Assembly (NCBI RefSeq): GCF_051380735.1
Contig: NZ_JBNYXQ010000007.1
Span: 1 to 64,000 of the forward strand
DNA length: 64,000 nucleotides
Direction: 5' to 3'
Source of the DNA: Janthinobacterium sp051380735
GTDB taxonomy: Bacteria > Pseudomonadota > Gammaproteobacteria > Burkholderiales > Burkholderiaceae_D
The notes under the pieces were generated by a model. That model did not search any database, was not told where the DNA came from, and saw nothing but the letters and a program-made list of their open reading frames with translations. Below are positions 16,907 through 25,731 of this stretch, in pieces (the first letter of the stretch is position 1; each line of letters opens with the position of its first letter). The position numbers and the translations under genes are program-made.

Positions 16907-17650
16907 TCAGCCCAGCCATGCCTTCGCCACCGAATGCAGTCCCAGCGCAAACAGGCCAGCAAAAAAGCACTTTTTGAACAGCTCCGGCGCGATGCGTCCG
17001 CGCAGCCACTGGCCGGCCAGCATGCCGGCCAAAGCCGGTAGCAGCGCCCAGGCGGATGCCCGGGCGTCGCCCAGGTGAAAATCGCCAAGCAGCGCCAGGC
17101 TGGCGGCCAGCGCCATCGTCGATGCTGTAAACGCCATGCCCAGCGCCTGCACCAGTTCATCGCGTTTCAGGCCCAGCCCCTGCAGATACGGCACGGCCGG
17201 AATCACGAATACGCCGGTAGCGGCCGTGACCAGGCCCGTTAGCGCACCGACCAGCGGCGCCAGCCAGCGTTCATGGCGCAGCGCCACATTCAGGCGCAGC
17301 GAGCACAGTCCCGCCAGTGCGTAGGCCATCAGTGCCACCCCCAATGCCACCACCGCCCACGCGCCGCTGTCACGCGGCAGCAGCGCGCCCCCAAGCAGCG
17401 TGCCGGTCATGGACCAGGCCAGCAGCGGCCACAGGCGCCGCAGCAAGCTCGCCAAGCCCGGACCGGCCGCCAGTTGCCACAGATTGGTCACCATCGACGG
17501 CACGATCAGCAGGGCCGCTGCCTGCACGGGAGGCATCACCAGGCTGAGCATGCCCATGGCCACCGTCGGCAAGCCCAGGCCCACTACGCCCTTGACGAAG
17601 CCGGCGAGGATAAAGCTGGCGCCGACGGCCAGTAAAAATGAAGTCTGCAT
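16907..17650 (-). CDS. TauE/SafE family sulfite/anion exporter
   Basis: A 247-residue protein that is mostly hydrophobic, with about eight membrane segments in two repeats. The opening SFILAGFVKGVVGLGLPTVAMG and the mid-protein GALTGLVTAATGVFVIPAVPYLQ carry the Gly-rich repeat typical of TauE/SafE (DUF81). These proteins export small sulfonated or carboxylated anions. The substrate is unknown. A LysR-type gene is divergent at 17775, so induction by a substrate of the exporter is likely (inference). Confidence 0.88.
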   Translation of the reverse strand: MQTSFLLAVGASFILAGFVKGVVGLGLPTVAMGMLSLVMPPVQAAALLIVPSMVTNLWQLAAGPGLASLLRRLWPLLAWSMTGTLLGGALLPRDSGAWAVVALGVALMAYALAGLCSLRLNVALRHERWLAPLVGALTGLVTAATGVFVIPAVPYLQGLGLKRDELVQALGMAFTASTMALAASLALLGDFHLGDARASAWALLPALAGMLAGQWLRGRIAPELFKKCFFAGLFALGLHSVAKAWLG

Positions 17651-17774
17651 GGTGGTTCAATCAGAATGAAGGTGGCGAAATTCTGCGCGCCAGGCGCGAT
17701 AGTGAAAAGCGCGATTTCGCAGCGCCAGCCTCAGTTTGAAACGAAGGCTGATAAGATGGTGGCAGGAGGTGGCC

Positions 17775-18668
17775 ATGCGTTTTGACCTGGTTGATTTGCA
17801 GCTGTTCGTGCACGTGGTGGAAGAGGGCAGCCTGACAGCGGGCGCTGCGCGCAGCCATCTGGCGCTGGCGTCGGCCAGTGCCCGCGTGCGCGGCATGGAA
17901 GACGCGCTGGGCATGCCGCTGCTGCTGCGCGGGCGGCGCGGCGTGGAAGTCACGCCGCCTGGCCAGACCCTGCTGCACCACGCGCGGCTGGTACTGCTGC
18001 AAATGGACAAGCTGCGCGGCGACCTCGGTGAATTTGCGCACGGCCTGAAAGGCCAGCTGCGTTTGCTGTGCAATACCTCGGCGCTCAGCGAATTTTTGCC
18101 CGAAGCGCTCGGCACTTTCCTCGATAGCCATCCCAAGCTCACCATCGACCTGGAAGAGCGCCTCAGCTACGATATCGTCAAGTGCGTCTCGGAAGGCCTG
18201 GCCGACCTCGGCATCGTTTCCGACTCGGTCGACATGCGCGGCTTGCAAACGTTTTTGTTCCGGCCCGACCGCCTGGTGGCGATTGCGGCGGCGGACGGTG
18301 TGCATCAACGCGCCATCGGCGAGCAGGGCGAGATCGATTTTGCCAGCCTGCTCGAGCATGACTTTATCGGCCTGGCCGACGACAGCGCGCTGCAGCAATA
18401 CCTTGCCCTGCAAGCGGCGCGCCTGGGCCGGCCCTTGAAGGTGCGCGTGCGCCTGCGCAGTTTCGATGCAGTCTGCCGCATGGTTGCCAGTGGCGTGGGC
18501 ATCAGCGTGGTGCCGCAGTCGGCCGCGCGCCGCTGCCAGCAGACGATGGCGCTGCGCTGCATGCCATTGCTTGATCTCTGGTCCGTACGCAATCTGACGA
18601 TCTGCGTGCGCCAGTTCAGTGAATTACCCCTGTACGCGCGCCAGCTGATCGAGCATCTGAAGGCGTAG
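17775..18668 (+). CDS. LysR family transcriptional regulator
   Basis: A 297-residue regulator with an N-terminal winged helix-turn-helix (FDLVDLQLFVHVVEEGSLTA, about residues 3-60) and a C-terminal periplasmic-binding-like effector domain. It starts at ATG 17775, 4 bases after AGGAGGT; an upstream in-frame TTG lacks such a site. It is divergent from the TauE/SafE gene, 124 bases apart, and probably controls it from the shared region. Confidence 0.9.
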   Translation: MRFDLVDLQLFVHVVEEGSLTAGAARSHLALASASARVRGMEDALGMPLLLRGRRGVEVTPPGQTLLHHARLVLLQMDKLRGDLGEFAHGLKGQLRLLCNTSALSEFLPEALGTFLDSHPKLTIDLEERLSYDIVKCVSEGLADLGIVSDSVDMRGLQTFLFRPDRLVAIAAADGVHQRAIGEQGEIDFASLLEHDFIGLADDSALQQYLALQAARLGRPLKVRVRLRSFDAVCRMVASGVGISVVPQSAARRCQQTMALRCMPLLDLWSVRNLTICVRQFSELPLYARQLIEHLKA

Positions 18669-18756
18669 TAGTGTGCGGTGGCGCGCGGACAAGCCGATCC
18701 GGTGCACGTAGAATGAGGCTTGTACAGTACACACAGGCACCTACGAGGACAACACC

Positions 18757-18948
18757 ATGCGTTTATTGATAGCCCTGATTTTTCCATGGCTGACCTTTTT
18801 CACCATCGGTCGCCCGATCGCCGGCTTCATCTGCCTGATCCTGCAAATCACCCTGATCGGCTGGCTGCCAGCGACCATCTGGGCGGTGTATGCACTGAGC
18901 CAGTTCAAGACTGACCAGAAGATTGCCGAAGCCACGCGCCGGTATTAA
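18757..18948 (+). CDS. YqaE/Pmp3 family small membrane protein
   Basis: A 63-residue protein with two hydrophobic helices (MRLLIALIFPWLTFFTIGRP and GFICLILQITLIGWLPATIW) and a charged tail. This matches the YqaE/Pmp3 proteolipid family, linked in other organisms to membrane potential and stress. It stands alone between the LysR gene and a secreted protein. Confidence 0.88.
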   Translation: MRLLIALIFPWLTFFTIGRPIAGFICLILQITLIGWLPATIWAVYALSQFKTDQKIAEATRRY

Positions 18949-18984
18949 GCCAACCCAGCCAACCCCGAGATTGAAGAGACCCCC

Positions 18985-19446
18985 ATGCAAAACCACCGAC
19001 TCGCCCTTGGCGCCACTGCTGTACTGAATGCGATTGTATTGTCTGTCGTGATGCATGGCCCGGCCCATGCACAAGGCGCGCTGCCGGCCGTGCAGAAGAG
19101 CGGCGTGGTGGAGTACCTGAGCGGTGGCGTGGGCCTCGACGAATCGACGGCCATCAAGAGCGCCAGCAGCCAGTGGCCATTGAGCCTGGTGTTTTCCGTG
19201 CAGGCCGGCGGGGCCGCGCAGTTTGCTTCGGACGTGAAGCTGGCCATCCATGACGCCAAAGGCGCGCTGGCGCTGGACGTCACCGCCACTGGTCCCTATC
19301 TGCTGGCGCGCCTGGCGCCTGGCAGCTACACCGTGCGCGCCACCCTGGACGGCAAAACGCTGGAGCGCAAGGTGCAGGTGAAGGCCGGCAGTTCCGCAAA
19401 AGTCGAACTGGTCTGGCCGGCGGGAACCAACCAGCACCCTGCCTGA
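18985..19446 (+). CDS. Secreted protein with carboxypeptidase-regulatory-like beta domain
   Basis: A 153-residue protein with a signal peptide ending about AHAQ (residue 30). Its C-terminal half, reading ATGPYLLARLAPGSYTVRATLDG and ending in VQVKAGSSAKVELVW, looks like a small beta-sandwich of the carboxypeptidase regulatory or CNA-B type. No catalytic residues are evident. It begins 36 bases after the YqaE gene and may share its transcript. Function unknown. Confidence 0.7.
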   Translation: MQNHRLALGATAVLNAIVLSVVMHGPAHAQGALPAVQKSGVVEYLSGGVGLDESTAIKSASSQWPLSLVFSVQAGGAAQFASDVKLAIHDAKGALALDVTATGPYLLARLAPGSYTVRATLDGKTLERKVQVKAGSSAKVELVWPAGTNQHPA

Positions 19447-19448
19447 GA

Positions 19449-20495
19449 TTAAACCTCGGCGCTGACCTTCAGCACGCGGCCTTCGCCGGCGCTTTGCAGC
19501 GCCAGTTCGATCAGGCGCATGGTCAGCAGCGCATCCTCGGCCGCTACCGGGGCCGGCTTGTCGTTGCGGATAGCCTCGGCCATGCCCTGGTAGAAGTCCT
19601 GATAGCGTCCCGGCTGCATCTCCAGATGGTCGAACTGGCCGTCCGCCTGCGTACCCAGGTGCAGTGCGCCACGCACGCCATCCTCGCCCCAGCCTGGCTG
19701 GCCCGGCCTGCCGCCCGCCTTTAACGCATCTTCCTGCGGATCGATTCCGAATTTCACAAAGCTGCCCTGGTCGCCATGTACGGCAAAACGGGCCGTCGGC
19801 GCCTTGACCAGGCAGCCGGCCTGCAGCACCACACGCAGCCGCTCGTAGTAGAGCACAATATGCAGATAGTCGACCGCTTCGGCGCCATCGCGTTGCAGGG
19901 CAATATCGGCATAAATTTTTTCGGGTGTGCCAAACAGCTGCACTGCCTGGTCCAGCATATGCGGCCCCAGGTCATACAGCAGGCCGCCACCGGGCGCGGC
20001 GGACTCGCGCCAGCGCTGTCGTATCTCGGGGCGGAAACGGTCGAAATGCGATTCAAAGCTTGTGACGCGGCCCAGCTTGCCCTGCGCCAGCAAGGACTTC
20101 AATGTGAGGAAATCGCCATCCCAGCGGCGGTTGTGATACACGCTGAGTACCAGCTTGCGTTGTTTGGCCAGGTCGATCAGCGTCTGCGCCTCAACGCTGG
20201 TAATCGTGAAGGGTTTGTCGACCACCACATGCTTGCCCGCTTCGAGCGCCGCCTTGGCCAAGCTGAAATGCGCTTCGTTGGGCGCGGCGATCACTACCAG
20301 TTCGATGGAGTCGTCCGCAAACAGCTGCGCCGGTTCGGCGTAGACAGTCGCATGGGGCCAGTCCTTATGCACCAGGTCGGGCTTGCTGGAAGCGACGGCT
20401 GTCAGTGCCAATGCGTCGACGGTGGACAGCACGGGTGCGTGAAAGGTGGAGCCGGCAAAGCCGTAGCCGACCAGACCAGTTTTGATTTTATTCAT
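19449..20495 (-). CDS. Gfo/Idh/MocA family oxidoreductase
   Basis: A 348-residue NAD(P)-dependent oxidoreductase with the N-terminal Rossmann motif GLVGYGFAGSTFHAP and the family motif VVVDKPFTIT near residue 95, followed by a C-terminal alpha/beta domain. The substrate, probably a sugar or cyclitol, cannot be read. The layout resembles E. coli YdgJ/YhhX-type enzymes. The start at 20495 (MNKIKTGLVG) places the Rossmann strand at the N-terminus; the open frame extends further without similarity. Confidence 0.88.
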   Translation of the reverse strand: MNKIKTGLVGYGFAGSTFHAPVLSTVDALALTAVASSKPDLVHKDWPHATVYAEPAQLFADDSIELVVIAAPNEAHFSLAKAALEAGKHVVVDKPFTITSVEAQTLIDLAKQRKLVLSVYHNRRWDGDFLTLKSLLAQGKLGRVTSFESHFDRFRPEIRQRWRESAAPGGGLLYDLGPHMLDQAVQLFGTPEKIYADIALQRDGAEAVDYLHIVLYYERLRVVLQAGCLVKAPTARFAVHGDQGSFVKFGIDPQEDALKAGGRPGQPGWGEDGVRGALHLGTQADGQFDHLEMQPGRYQDFYQGMAEAIRNDKPAPVAAEDALLTMRLIELALQSAGEGRVLKVSAEV

Positions 20496-20591
20496 GGCAA
20501 TGTCTATGAGCGTGTCAATAGCCATGATCATACCTGCAAGCGGACACACACATCGTCACGATGGTGTGTCGCCCGCATCTGGCCCACCTGC

Positions 20592-21839
20592 TTATTCAAG
20601 CGTCCAGACATACTGTATTTGCACCGGCGAACTGACCGCCTTGCCGGCGGCAAGTGCCGGCTTGAACGTGCATTTGGCAATGCCGCTGCGAGCTGCCTCG
20701 TCCAGCGCTGGGTGCCCGCTGCTGCGCACCACACTCGAATCCTCGACTTTGCCGGCGGCGTTGACCTGGAACGACAAGTTGACGGTGCCGGTTTGCTTCG
20801 CCTGCAGCGCATCGGCAGGATACTGCGGCTTGGCGCAGGTGCCGAAATCGAGCACAGGGCGGCCATCGGCCTTGCGGGCCGTGTCGGCGGCCACCGCCTG
20901 GCCATAAATGCCCAGGCAGGCGCCGGCCAGGGCCAGCAGCAGCACGGCCGCCTTCCAGTTCAGTGCTTGTGGTGCGGGGCGCAGCAATCGTGTGATACGT
21001 GACATAAGAACTCCTCCGTTGGCCGCAATGGCCAGGTGGTGGGTGGAGAACTGGAGACGCTCCAGTTCGGAAAGTGCAAGTGCCAGGCGCCGCGGTTCGC
21101 CCAGTTGTCTTGCTGCGAAATCGTCTGCAATATGTTCGCGCTCGGTGCGCACGCCGCGTGAAATCCACCAGACGGCAGGGTGGAAGAACAGCAGCGACTC
21201 GATCACGTTTTGCAGCAGGTTGATCAGATAATCGTGGCGGCGTACATGCGCCAGTTCATGTGCCAGCAGCGCTTCGATCAGCTCGGGCGGCATGCCCGTT
21301 ACGAGCGACGCCGGCAGCAGCACCACCGGCCGCCAGATACCAGCCGCCAGCGGACTGGCGATATCGCGTACCACGCGCAGCCGGACCGGTCGTGTGATGC
21401 CGGCGTCCAGCGCCAGGTCGGACAAGCGCGCCTGCCAATGCGCGTTCCTGCCCACCGGCTGGCTGGTGCTGCGCTGTATCCACAGCATGCCCAGCGCCAT
21501 GCGGGCGGCCAGCAGGGCCGCGCACAAGGCCCATACGCCGACCACGGCGCGCAGCAGCGTGGACATGTCGGGCAGGCTGTTTGGCGCCAGCAGCGCGGCC
21601 GGCAGCAGCCCGCCCGCATACATGTCCATCGCGCTGTCGCTGCCTGCCAGGCGCAGGTACAGGCCGGCCGCCGGCCAGGCCAGGCAGGCCAGCAGGGCGC
21701 CGCAGCCCACCGCATAGCGCGCTTCAGGCCGCGCATTGCGCAAAACGGCCAGCACCAGTGCGGTGGCGCCAGCGATCAGCAGGCCCTGCCACAAAAAGTG
21801 CAGCAAGGTCCAGCCCAGTGCCTGCACAAAGGTATTCAT
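20592..21839 (-). CDS. M56 (BlaR1-type) membrane metallopeptidase fused to a TonB C-terminal domain
   Basis: A 415-residue protein. The N-terminal part has about four membrane helices and the Zn site HELAH (194-198) in ALLAHELAHVRRHDY, with a further acidic ligand in RTEREHIADD (231-240), as in BlaR1/MecR1 sensors. A helix at ~295-315 is followed by a TonB-like domain (about 330-415), marked by YPADALQAKQTGTVNLSFQV, in place of a penicillin-sensing domain. The start overlaps the stop of the BlaI-type gene (ATGA). I infer a sensor-protease that inactivates that repressor; the signal is unknown. Confidence 0.88.
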   Translation of the reverse strand: MNTFVQALGWTLLHFLWQGLLIAGATALVLAVLRNARPEARYAVGCGALLACLAWPAAGLYLRLAGSDSAMDMYAGGLLPAALLAPNSLPDMSTLLRAVVGVWALCAALLAARMALGMLWIQRSTSQPVGRNAHWQARLSDLALDAGITRPVRLRVVRDIASPLAAGIWRPVVLLPASLVTGMPPELIEALLAHELAHVRRHDYLINLLQNVIESLLFFHPAVWWISRGVRTEREHIADDFAARQLGEPRRLALALSELERLQFSTHHLAIAANGGVLMSRITRLLRPAPQALNWKAAVLLLALAGACLGIYGQAVAADTARKADGRPVLDFGTCAKPQYPADALQAKQTGTVNLSFQVNAAGKVEDSSVVRSSGHPALDEAARSGIAKCTFKPALAAGKAVSSPVQIQYVWTLE

Positions 21840-22219
21840 GATTGCTCGTCCCTGAGCATTTTTTCAATTTCCTCGCGCTCGGCGCGCGACACGCCGGTGC
21901 GCAGGGCTGCCAGCACCAGCGCCTTGGCCGAGCCGGCAAACGCTTTCTGCATCAGGTCCTTCAACAGATTGGTCTGCAGGCTGTCCTGTGCCTGTGCCGG
22001 CGCATACACGTGCGAGCGCGCGCTTTCGTCGCGGATCAGCAAGCCCTTGCCATGCATGATCTGCATCAGGCGCAACACGGTGCCATAGTTGATGGCCGGT
22101 TTCTCCACCGCCATCGCCTCATGCACCTGCTTGGCGGTGGCGGCGCCGAGTGGCCACAACGCTTGCAGCAGATCGAGTTCGGCTGCCGTTGGTCTTGGAA
22201 TAGCGGGAGGTCTGGCCAT
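21836..22219 (-). CDS. BlaI/MecI/CopY family transcriptional repressor
   Basis: A 127-residue winged-helix repressor. The N-terminal PTAAELDLLQALWPLGAATAKQVHEAM is the typical DNA-binding start of this family, and a short C-terminal dimerisation helix pair follows. It is translationally coupled (ATGA) to the M56 gene downstream, the classical pair in which the protease relieves repression. The start at 22219 gives the family N-terminus. A dyad in the promoter region (22255-22280) is the likely autoregulatory site. Confidence 0.9.
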   Translation of the reverse strand: MARPPAIPRPTAAELDLLQALWPLGAATAKQVHEAMAVEKPAINYGTVLRLMQIMHGKGLLIRDESARSHVYAPAQAQDSLQTNLLKDLMQKAFAGSAKALVLAALRTGVSRAEREEIEKMLRDEQS

Positions 22220-22254
22220 GGTTTTCTCTTGCGTGAAATTCGATGGAATCAGAA

Positions 22255-22280
22255 TATACGTTGTAGACAAAAATGTATAC
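22255..22280 (-). promoter_or_regulatory. Candidate operator/promoter of the BlaI-M56 pair
   Basis: TATAC (22255-22259) and GTATA (22275-22279) form an inverted repeat flanking TGTAGACA (22262-22269). TACA/TGTA half-sites are what BlaI-family repressors recognise. On the minus strand the left arm contains TATATT, a plausible -10, so a repressor here would block RNA polymerase. Binding is inferred. Confidence 0.45.
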
Positions 22281-22327
22281 TTTAATTTTTAGTGGCGTTC
22301 AAGTGCCTTCATTTGATGGAAAATCGG

Positions 22328-22345
22328 TCAGACAAAATTGTCTGA
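22328..22345. other. Perfect 18-bp palindrome upstream of the BlaI gene
   Basis: TCAGACAA (22328-22335) and TTGTCTGA (22338-22345) are separated by two A. It lies between the gatB terminator and the blaI-type promoter, ~110 bases before that gene. The short symmetric form suggests a protein-binding site rather than an RNA hairpin. No regulator is assigned. Confidence 0.45.
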
Positions 22346-22349
22346 AAGA

Positions 22350-22378
22350 CGAAAAAAAGGACGCCGCAGCGTCCTTTT
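22350..22378 (-). terminator. Rho-independent terminator after gatCAB
   Basis: On the minus strand GGACGC pairs with GCGTCC (plus coordinates 22369-22374 and 22359-22364) around a 4-base loop, followed by seven U (the A-run 22352-22358). It lies 20 bases after the gatB stop. Confidence 0.9.
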
Positions 22379-22397
22379 CATGTCGTTCTGATTCAGA

Positions 22398-23858
22398 TCA
22401 GGCAGCCAGCTTGGCCTTCAGCAGCTCCGTCAGCTGGGCCGGGTTGGCCTTGCCTTTCGAGGCCTTCATGGCCTGGCCGATCAGCGCATTGATGGCCGCT
22501 TCCTTGCCGGCGCGGTACTGCTCGACCGATTTGGCGTTCGCCGCCAGTACTTGGTCGACAATCGCTGCCAGGGCGCCCGTATCCGAAATCTGTTTCAGGC
22601 CCTTGGCGTCGATAATGGCGTCGACCAGGTGTTCGTCGCTCGATTTGGCTTCCCACATGCCGGCAAAGACTTCTTTTGCCGCCTTGTTGGAAATCGTGCC
22701 GTCGGCGATGCGTTTCAGCATGGCGGCCAGCTGGGCTGGCGATACCGGTGCTGCATCGAGATCCACGCCTTCGCGGTTGACGGTCGAGGCGACGTCGCCC
22801 ATCAGCCAGTTGGCGGCGGCCTTGGCGTTGTCCTTGCCGGCTTTTTCCACTACCGCGACAAAATAGGTGGCCATCGCTTTCGATTGCGTCAGCACCAGCG
22901 CGTCGTATTCGGGCAGCGCGTATTCGCTGATGAAACGGGCGCGCATGGCGGCCGGCAGTTCCGGCATATCGGCCTTGACGCGGGCGATCCATTCGGGCGA
23001 AATGACCAGCGGTGGCAGGTCCGGGTCGGGGAAGTAGCGGTAATCCTGGGCGTCTTCCTTGCTGCGCATTTCGCGCGTTTCCTTGCGGTCCGGGTCATAC
23101 AGGCGCGTCGCCTGCACCACCTTGCCGCCGTCTTCGATCAGCTCGATCTGGCGCCGCACTTCGACGTGCACGGCGTCTTCGATAAAGCGGAACGAGTTCA
23201 GGTTCTTGATTTCGCAGCGGGTGCCGAATTCCTTCTGGCCTGCCGGGCGCACCGAGACGTTGACGTCGCAGCGGAACGAACCTTCCTGCATATTGCCATC
23301 GCAGACACCAAGCCACATCACCAGCGAGTGCAGGGCCTTGGCGTAGGCCACGGCTTCGGCGGCGCTGCGAATTTCCGGTTCCGAAACGATTTCCAGCAGC
23401 GGCGTGCCGGCGCGGTTCAAATCGATGCCGCTCATGCCCGCGTAGTCTTCATGCAGCGACTTGCCGGCGTCTTCTTCCAGGTGGGCGCGCGTCAGGTTGA
23501 CGGTCTTGGTGACGAATTCGCCATCCTTTTCGTAGCCGAAGGTGAGGGCGCCGCCGATCACCACCGGGTCTTCGAACTGGCTGATCTGGTAGCCTTTTGG
23601 TGAATCCGGGTAAAAATAGTTCTTGCGCGCGAAGACCGAATGCGGTGCGACGGTGGCGCCCACGGCCAGGCCGAAACGGATGGCGCGGTCGACCGCCTGC
23701 TTGTTCATGACCGGCAGCACACCCGGCAGCGCAAGGTCAACCGGGCTGGCCTGGGTGTTGGCTTCGGCGCCATACTTGATCGGCGAACCGCTGAAAATTT
23801 TGGAGTCGGTCGTGAGCTGCACGTGGTTCTCAAGACCGATGACGACTTCCCATTGCAT
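22398..23858 (-). CDS. gatB: Asp-tRNA(Asn)/Glu-tRNA(Gln) amidotransferase subunit B
   Basis: A 486-residue GatB beginning MQWEVVIGLENHVQLTTDSK, with a Zn-binding/kinase core (CDGNMQEGSFRCDVNVSVRP) and the YqeY-like C-terminal tail domain. GatB phosphorylates misacylated Glu-tRNA(Gln) or Asp-tRNA(Asn) so that GatA-derived ammonia can amidate it. Last gene of gatC-gatA-gatB, 21 bases after gatA, followed by a terminator. Confidence 0.95.
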   Translation of the reverse strand: MQWEVVIGLENHVQLTTDSKIFSGSPIKYGAEANTQASPVDLALPGVLPVMNKQAVDRAIRFGLAVGATVAPHSVFARKNYFYPDSPKGYQISQFEDPVVIGGALTFGYEKDGEFVTKTVNLTRAHLEEDAGKSLHEDYAGMSGIDLNRAGTPLLEIVSEPEIRSAAEAVAYAKALHSLVMWLGVCDGNMQEGSFRCDVNVSVRPAGQKEFGTRCEIKNLNSFRFIEDAVHVEVRRQIELIEDGGKVVQATRLYDPDRKETREMRSKEDAQDYRYFPDPDLPPLVISPEWIARVKADMPELPAAMRARFISEYALPEYDALVLTQSKAMATYFVAVVEKAGKDNAKAAANWLMGDVASTVNREGVDLDAAPVSPAQLAAMLKRIADGTISNKAAKEVFAGMWEAKSSDEHLVDAIIDAKGLKQISDTGALAAIVDQVLAANAKSVEQYRAGKEAAINALIGQAMKASKGKANPAQLTELLKAKLAA

Positions 23859-23879
23859 AGTGTTCTCGCTTTTTTCTAG

Positions 23880-25364
23880 TTAAACGCCGGCAGGCGCGCG
23901 CGTGTGCCAGTCCGTTACCAGCTGGTACTGGTGGGCCACGTTCAGCAGCCTGGCTTCGCCAAAGTAATTGCCGATGATTTGCAGGCCCACCGGACGGCGG
24001 CTGTTCTTCTCGCCAGCGCCGAAGCCGCACGGAATCGACATGCCGGGCAGGCCGGCCAGGCTGGTCGACAGGGTGTAGATGTCGGCCAGGTAGGCAGCCA
24101 CCGGGTCATCGGTCTTGTCGCCCAGGTCCCAGGCCACGGTCGGTGCGACTGGCCCCATGATCACGTCGCACACGGCGTTCGGGCCATTGAGCACGGCGTC
24201 GAAGTCCTGCGCGATCAGGCGGCGGATCTTTTGCGCTTTCAGGTAGTAGGCGTCGTAATAGCCGTGGCACAGCACATAGGTGCCGACCATGATGCGGCGC
24301 TTGACCTCGGCGCCAAAGCCTTCAGCGCGGCTTTTCTTATACATGTCCTGCAGGTCTTTGTAGGTACTGGCACGGTGGCCGTAGCGCACGCCGTCGTAGC
24401 GCGACAGGTTGGACGATGCTTCGGCCGGCGCGATCATGTAGTAGGCAGGAATCGACAGCGCCGTGTTTGGCAGCGAGATGTCGACCAGGGTCGCGCCCAG
24501 TTGTTCGTATTGCGCCAGCGCACCGCGCACGGCCGCTTCCACGTCTTTTGCCAGTCCCTCGCCGAAGTATTCGCGCGGTACGCCGATGCGCAGGCCCGTC
24601 AATGGTTGCTCGAGCTGGCGCGTAAAGTCTTCTGCCACGCCGCCCTGTTCCGGCGTCAGGCTGGTCGAATCGCGTTCGTCGAAGCCGGCGATCACGTTCA
24701 GCAGCAGCGCGCAGTCTTCGGCAGTCTGGGCCATCGGGCCGCCCTGGTCCAGCGAGGAGGCAAACGCGATCATGCCGAAGCGCGACACGCGGCCATAGGT
24801 GGGCTTGATGCCGGTAATGCCGCAAAAGGCCGCCGGCTGGCGGATCGAGCCGCCCGTGTCGGTGCCGGTGGCGGCCGGCGTCAGGCGTGCAGCGACGGCG
24901 GCGGCCGACCCACCGGACGAGCCGCCCGGCACGGCGGTGGCGTCCCACGGGTTTTTCACAGCGCCGAAGGCCGAGTTTTCATTGCCGGAACCCATGGCGA
25001 ATTCGTCGCAATTGACCTTGCCCAGGCTGACCATGCCGGCCGCCAGGCATTTTTCCACCACCGTGGCGTCAAACGGGCTGACGTAATCGGCCAGCATTGT
25101 CGAGCCGGCCGTGGTGCGCCAGCCTTTCGTTACAAACAAATCCTTGTGGGCGATCGGCACGCCCGTCAGGGCGGTGGCGGTGCCGGCGGCGATGCGCGCA
25201 TCGGCCGCTTCGGCTTGCGCCAGGGTCAGCGCGCGGTCGACGTGCAAAAAGGCGTTCGAGCCGTCGGCGGCGATGCGGTCGAGGAAATGCGTCGCCAGTG
25301 CCACGGCGGAAATTTCCTTGTTCTGCAAGAGCGCGGACAGCTGTTTGAGGGATTTTGTATGCAT
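23880..25364 (-). CDS. gatA: Asp-tRNA(Asn)/Glu-tRNA(Gln) amidotransferase subunit A
   Basis: A 494-residue amidase-signature enzyme that releases ammonia from glutamine for the GatB reaction. The Ser-rich amidase run GGSSGGSAAAVAARLTPAATGTDTGGSIRQ is split by family position into the Ser-cisSer-Lys triad region, with the catalytic Lys in PIAHKDLFVTKG. The start at 25364 (MHTKSLKQLS) fits the family; the frame stays open 72 bases upstream without similarity. gatC ends 64 bases before it. Confidence 0.94.
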   Translation of the reverse strand: MHTKSLKQLSALLQNKEISAVALATHFLDRIAADGSNAFLHVDRALTLAQAEAADARIAAGTATALTGVPIAHKDLFVTKGWRTTAGSTMLADYVSPFDATVVEKCLAAGMVSLGKVNCDEFAMGSGNENSAFGAVKNPWDATAVPGGSSGGSAAAVAARLTPAATGTDTGGSIRQPAAFCGITGIKPTYGRVSRFGMIAFASSLDQGGPMAQTAEDCALLLNVIAGFDERDSTSLTPEQGGVAEDFTRQLEQPLTGLRIGVPREYFGEGLAKDVEAAVRGALAQYEQLGATLVDISLPNTALSIPAYYMIAPAEASSNLSRYDGVRYGHRASTYKDLQDMYKKSRAEGFGAEVKRRIMVGTYVLCHGYYDAYYLKAQKIRRLIAQDFDAVLNGPNAVCDVIMGPVAPTVAWDLGDKTDDPVAAYLADIYTLSTSLAGLPGMSIPCGFGAGEKNSRRPVGLQIIGNYFGEARLLNVAHQYQLVTDWHTRAPAGV

Positions 25365-25428
25365 GGCGTTTCTAGTTGGTGTATTGAGCAAATGGGCGAG
25401 AGCGGGAGCGTAAAGGGCGAGCGCCGCC

Positions 25429-25731
25429 TTATTCAATCACTTTCGGTACCAGGTACAGCCCGTCCTGGACTTTCGGCGCCACGGCCTGGTAGTCGTCGCG
25501 GTGATTGGTTTCGGTGGCCTGGTCTTCGCGCAGACGCAGCGCGATATTGTCCATATGGGCGGCCAGCGGGTGGCTCAGCGGCGCCACGCCATCGGTATCG
25601 ACGGCTTGCATTTGTTCTGCCAGCGCAAAAATTTTATTCAATTGGGCCAAGGACGTGGCGGCCTGGTCGTCGGCCATGTCAAGTTGTGCCAAATGGGCAA
25701 TGCGTTTTACATCGGAGAGTGTCAGGGACAT
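25429..25731 (-). CDS. gatC: Asp-tRNA(Asn)/Glu-tRNA(Gln) amidotransferase subunit C
   Basis: A 100-residue GatC, opening MSLTLSDVKRIAHLAQLDMA. The short protein wraps around GatA and GatB to hold the complex together. First gene of the gatCAB unit, divergent from mreB. The start at 25731 (AGGGA just upstream on its strand) was chosen because the longer frame has no family similarity. Confidence 0.93.
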   Translation of the reverse strand: MSLTLSDVKRIAHLAQLDMADDQAATSLAQLNKIFALAEQMQAVDTDGVAPLSHPLAAHMDNIALRLREDQATETNHRDDYQAVAPKVQDGLYLVPKVIE

